Positions 61,953 through 64,000 of a DNA stretch of 64,000 nt are shown one piece after another (positions within the stretch are counted from its first letter, which is position 1; each line of letters opens with the position of its first letter). A program made the position numbers and the translations under genes. The notes below the pieces were generated by a model. That model made no database searches and was not told the origin of the DNA. It saw nothing but the letters and a program-made list of their open reading frames with translations. This stretch comes from NCEH01 sp043195125 (GTDB lineage Bacteria > Pseudomonadota > Alphaproteobacteria > Rhizobiales > Xanthobacteraceae), in NCBI RefSeq assembly GCF_043195125.1, contig NZ_JBAFWR010000007.1, one strand, 5' to 3'.

Positions 61953-64000
61953 ATGATGCGCCAATACGAACTCGTCGAGCGTGTGCGCCGGTATAATCCC
62001 AACACCGACGAAGCATTGCTCGACCGCGCCTATGTCTACGCCATGCGGGCGCACGGCACGCAGCTTCGCGCCTCGGGCGATCCCTATTTTTCCCATCCGC
62101 TCGAAGTTGCGGCGATCCTGACCGACTTGAAGCTGGATGACGCGACCATTATCGCCGCGCTCCTGCACGACACGATCGAGGACACAGGGGCCACAAAGGC
62201 CGAGATCGAGCGTCTGTTCGGCACCCAGATCGCGACCTTGGTGGAGGGGCTGACCAAGATCAAGAAGCTCGATCTGGTCTCCAAACAGGCGAAGCAGGCG
62301 GAAAATCTGCGCAAGCTCCTGCTCGCGATCGCCGATGACGTGCGCGTGCTGCTGGTGAAGCTGGCCGACCGCCTGCACAACATGCGCACGCTGAAGTGGG
62401 TGCCGCAGGAAAAGCGCGATCGCGTCGCCCAGGAGACGCTGGACATCTATGCGCCGCTCGCTGCGCGCATGGGCATGCAGGACATGCGCGAGGAGCTTGA
62501 GGATCTGGCGTTCCGCCAGCTCTCTCCAGAAGCCTATGCCTCGATCGCGGCACGTGTTTCGGAGTTGCGCGAACGCAACGGCCCGCTCGTGGAAGAAATC
62601 GAGCGCGAGCTCCAGGCCGAACTGGCGCGCCGCGAGATTAAAGCGGATGTTAAGGGGCGCGAGAAGCGGCCTTATTCCATCTGGGGCAAGATGGAGCGGA
62701 AGGCGATCGGTTTCGAGCAATTGTCGGATTTGTACGGTTTCCGCGTCATCGTGGAGACTGTGGAGGACACGTATCGCGCGCTCGGCGTGGTGCACACGAA
62801 GTGGCCCATCGTGCCCGGCCGTTTCAAGGACTACATTTCCACCCCCAAGCCGAACGACTATCGATCGCTCCACACGACGGTGATCGGGCCGCGGCGCCAG
62901 CGCGTGGAATTGCAGATACGCACCCGCGACATGGACGATATCGCGGAATACGGCATTGCCGCCCACGCGCTCTACAAGGATGCCTCCGGCGTCCAGGTGG
63001 CGATGCTTTCCAACGAAAGCCGCGCCTATGCCTGGTTGCGCAAGACCATCGAGAACCTCGCCCAGGGGCTGAGCCCGGAGGAGTTTCTGGAGCACACCAA
63101 GCTCGAACTGTTCCACGACCAGGTGTTCTGCTTCACCCCCAAGGGCCGGCTGATTGCGCTGCCGCGCCGCGCCACGCCCATCGACTTTGCCTATGCGGTG
63201 CATACCGATGTCGGGAACACCGCGGTGGGCTGCAAGATCAACGGCACCGTGGCGCCCCTCGTGTCCGAGCTGAAGAATGGCGACGAGGTGGAGATCATCA
63301 CCTCCAAGGCCCAGACGCCGCCCGGCGCTTGGGAAACCATCGCCGTCACCGGCAAGGCCCGCGCGGCGGTACGGCGGGCGACACGCGCAGCGGTGCGGGC
63401 GCAATATGCAGGCCTCGGGCGCAAGATCGCGGAGCGTGCCTTCTCCAAGGCGGGCAAGGCTTTTTCCGACGATTCGCTTTCCAAGGCCCTGCCGCGCCTC
63501 GCCCGAATGACGCTGGATGATGTCTTTTCCGCCGTGGGCCGCGGCGAGATCAAGACCGATGATCTGATCCGCGCGGTCTATCCGGACTGGAGCGCCGTGC
63601 GCCCGGATGAGCGCACGTCGGCTGAAAAGGCCCCCAAGGGCGAGGGCTGGTTCGAACTGAAGCGCGGGCAGAACCTCAAGTTCAAGATCCCCGACGGGCC
63701 GGAGGAAGCGCTAGTCGGGCCCATTCCCATTCGCGGCATCAATGGTGAACTGCCGGTGCGCTTCGCCCCCGACGGCGGCGCGGTGCCGGGCGACCGGATC
63801 GTGGGCATTCTCACGCCGGGCGAGGGCATCACCATCTATCCTATTCAATCGCAGGCCCTGCAACATTTCGAGGACGCTCCGGAGCGCTGGCTCGACGTGC
63901 GATGGGACGTGGACGAATTGAGCGACGGGCGCTTTCCCGCACAGATCGTCGTTACGGCGGTGAATGAGCCGGGCTCGCTTGCCCAGGTGGCGACGGTGAT
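61953..64000 (+). CDS. rsh: bifunctional (p)ppGpp synthetase/hydrolase (Rsh/SpoT type), 3' end outside window
   Basis: Starts MMRQYELVERVRRYNPNTDE (a second ATG one codon in) and is open to the window end, 682 codons seen. The N-terminal HD hydrolase domain has YFSHPLEVAAIL and LLHDTIEDTG near 73, with LADRLHNMRTLKW; these residues are intact, so hydrolase activity is expected. The synthetase domain has RFKDYISTPKPNDYRSLHTT near 290. A TGS domain (FCFTPKGRLIALPRRATPID) follows near 390, and the ACT domain begins at the end (VVTAVNEPGSLAQVATV). The single-Rsh layout is usual in alphaproteobacteria. Confidence 0.97.
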   Translation, partial: MMRQYELVERVRRYNPNTDEALLDRAYVYAMRAHGTQLRASGDPYFSHPLEVAAILTDLKLDDATIIAALLHDTIEDTGATKAEIERLFGTQIATLVEGLTKIKKLDLVSKQAKQAENLRKLLLAIADDVRVLLVKLADRLHNMRTLKWVPQEKRDRVAQETLDIYAPLAARMGMQDMREELEDLAFRQLSPEAYASIAARVSELRERNGPLVEEIERELQAELARREIKADVKGREKRPYSIWGKMERKAIGFEQLSDLYGFRVIVETVEDTYRALGVVHTKWPIVPGRFKDYISTPKPNDYRSLHTTVIGPRRQRVELQIRTRDMDDIAEYGIAAHALYKDASGVQVAMLSNESRAYAWLRKTIENLAQGLSPEEFLEHTKLELFHDQVFCFTPKGRLIALPRRATPIDFAYAVHTDVGNTAVGCKINGTVAPLVSELKNGDEVEIITSKAQTPPGAWETIAVTGKARAAVRRATRAAVRAQYAGLGRKIAERAFSKAGKAFSDDSLSKALPRLARMTLDDVFSAVGRGEIKTDDLIRAVYPDWSAVRPDERTSAEKAPKGEGWFELKRGQNLKFKIPDGPEEALVGPIPIRGINGELPVRFAPDGGAVPGDRIVGILTPGEGITIYPIQSQALQHFEDAPERWLDVRWDVDELSDGRFPAQIVVTAVNEPGSLAQVATV

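Overview
This is a GC-rich chromosomal window of roughly two-thirds G+C. Its gene orders are typical of Alphaproteobacteria: rpsB-tsf-pyrH-frr-uppS-cdsA-dxr-rseP-bamA-lpxD-fabZ-lpxA-lpxI-lpxB facing gltA; scpAB-tatABC-serS-surE; recG, sdhE-mfd; rsh. The LpxI (not LpxH) step, an IalB-family protein, the long C-terminal extension of S2 and an NdvB/NdvC-like beta-glucan locus point to Hyphomicrobiales (Rhizobiales). A Xanthobacteraceae or Bradyrhizobium relative is my best guess, by inference only.

Layout. 1-1583: the end of a LysR regulator gene, convergent with an enoyl-CoA hydratase gene. 1737-16712: one long plus-strand housekeeping cluster, starting from a good promoter ahead of rpsB. It runs from translation (S2, EF-Ts, ribosome recycling) through pyrimidine nucleotides, isoprenoid and phospholipid precursors and outer-membrane assembly to lipid A, with many 4-base overlaps. 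gltA faces it across a shared hairpin. 18538-23695: a beta-glucan locus with an NdvB-like GH17+GT2 synthase, a small secreted protein and an NdvC-like GH17 membrane protein. 24370-27674: glmU and glmS for UDP-GlcNAc. 27717-30015: a clearly AT-richer acyltransferase gene enclosed by an imperfect 80-base inverted repeat.

30068-48763: DUF454, recG, pcm, a lipoprotein hydrolase, an NlpD-like protein, nagZ, scpA, scpB, an orphan ABC ATPase, tatABC, serS (with an AT-richer in-frame insertion), surE, sdhE and mfd. This order looks like a rearranged version of two usual neighbourhoods (recG/sdhE/mfd and surE/pcm/nlpD). 48764-50957: an extremely AT-rich intergenic stretch followed by a membrane-bound EAL phosphodiesterase gene. 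51064-52236: a low-complexity secreted protein and a GreA/GreB-family factor.

52300-53764: a CRISPR array of 23 repeats and 22 spacers with type I-C-like repeats, no cas gene in the window, and two repeat variants arranged in blocks. 53974-64000: a YejA-like solute-binding protein, IalB, HspQ, a malyl-CoA-lyase-like enzyme, an AEC transporter, a UbiH-family hydroxylase, a quinone oxidoreductase and the (p)ppGpp synthetase/hydrolase, which runs off the window.

The accessory-looking parts are the acyltransferase cassette, the AT-rich region with the EAL gene, the serS insertion and the CRISPR array. Everything else reads as conserved core. All family calls are from reading the sequence; no search was run.
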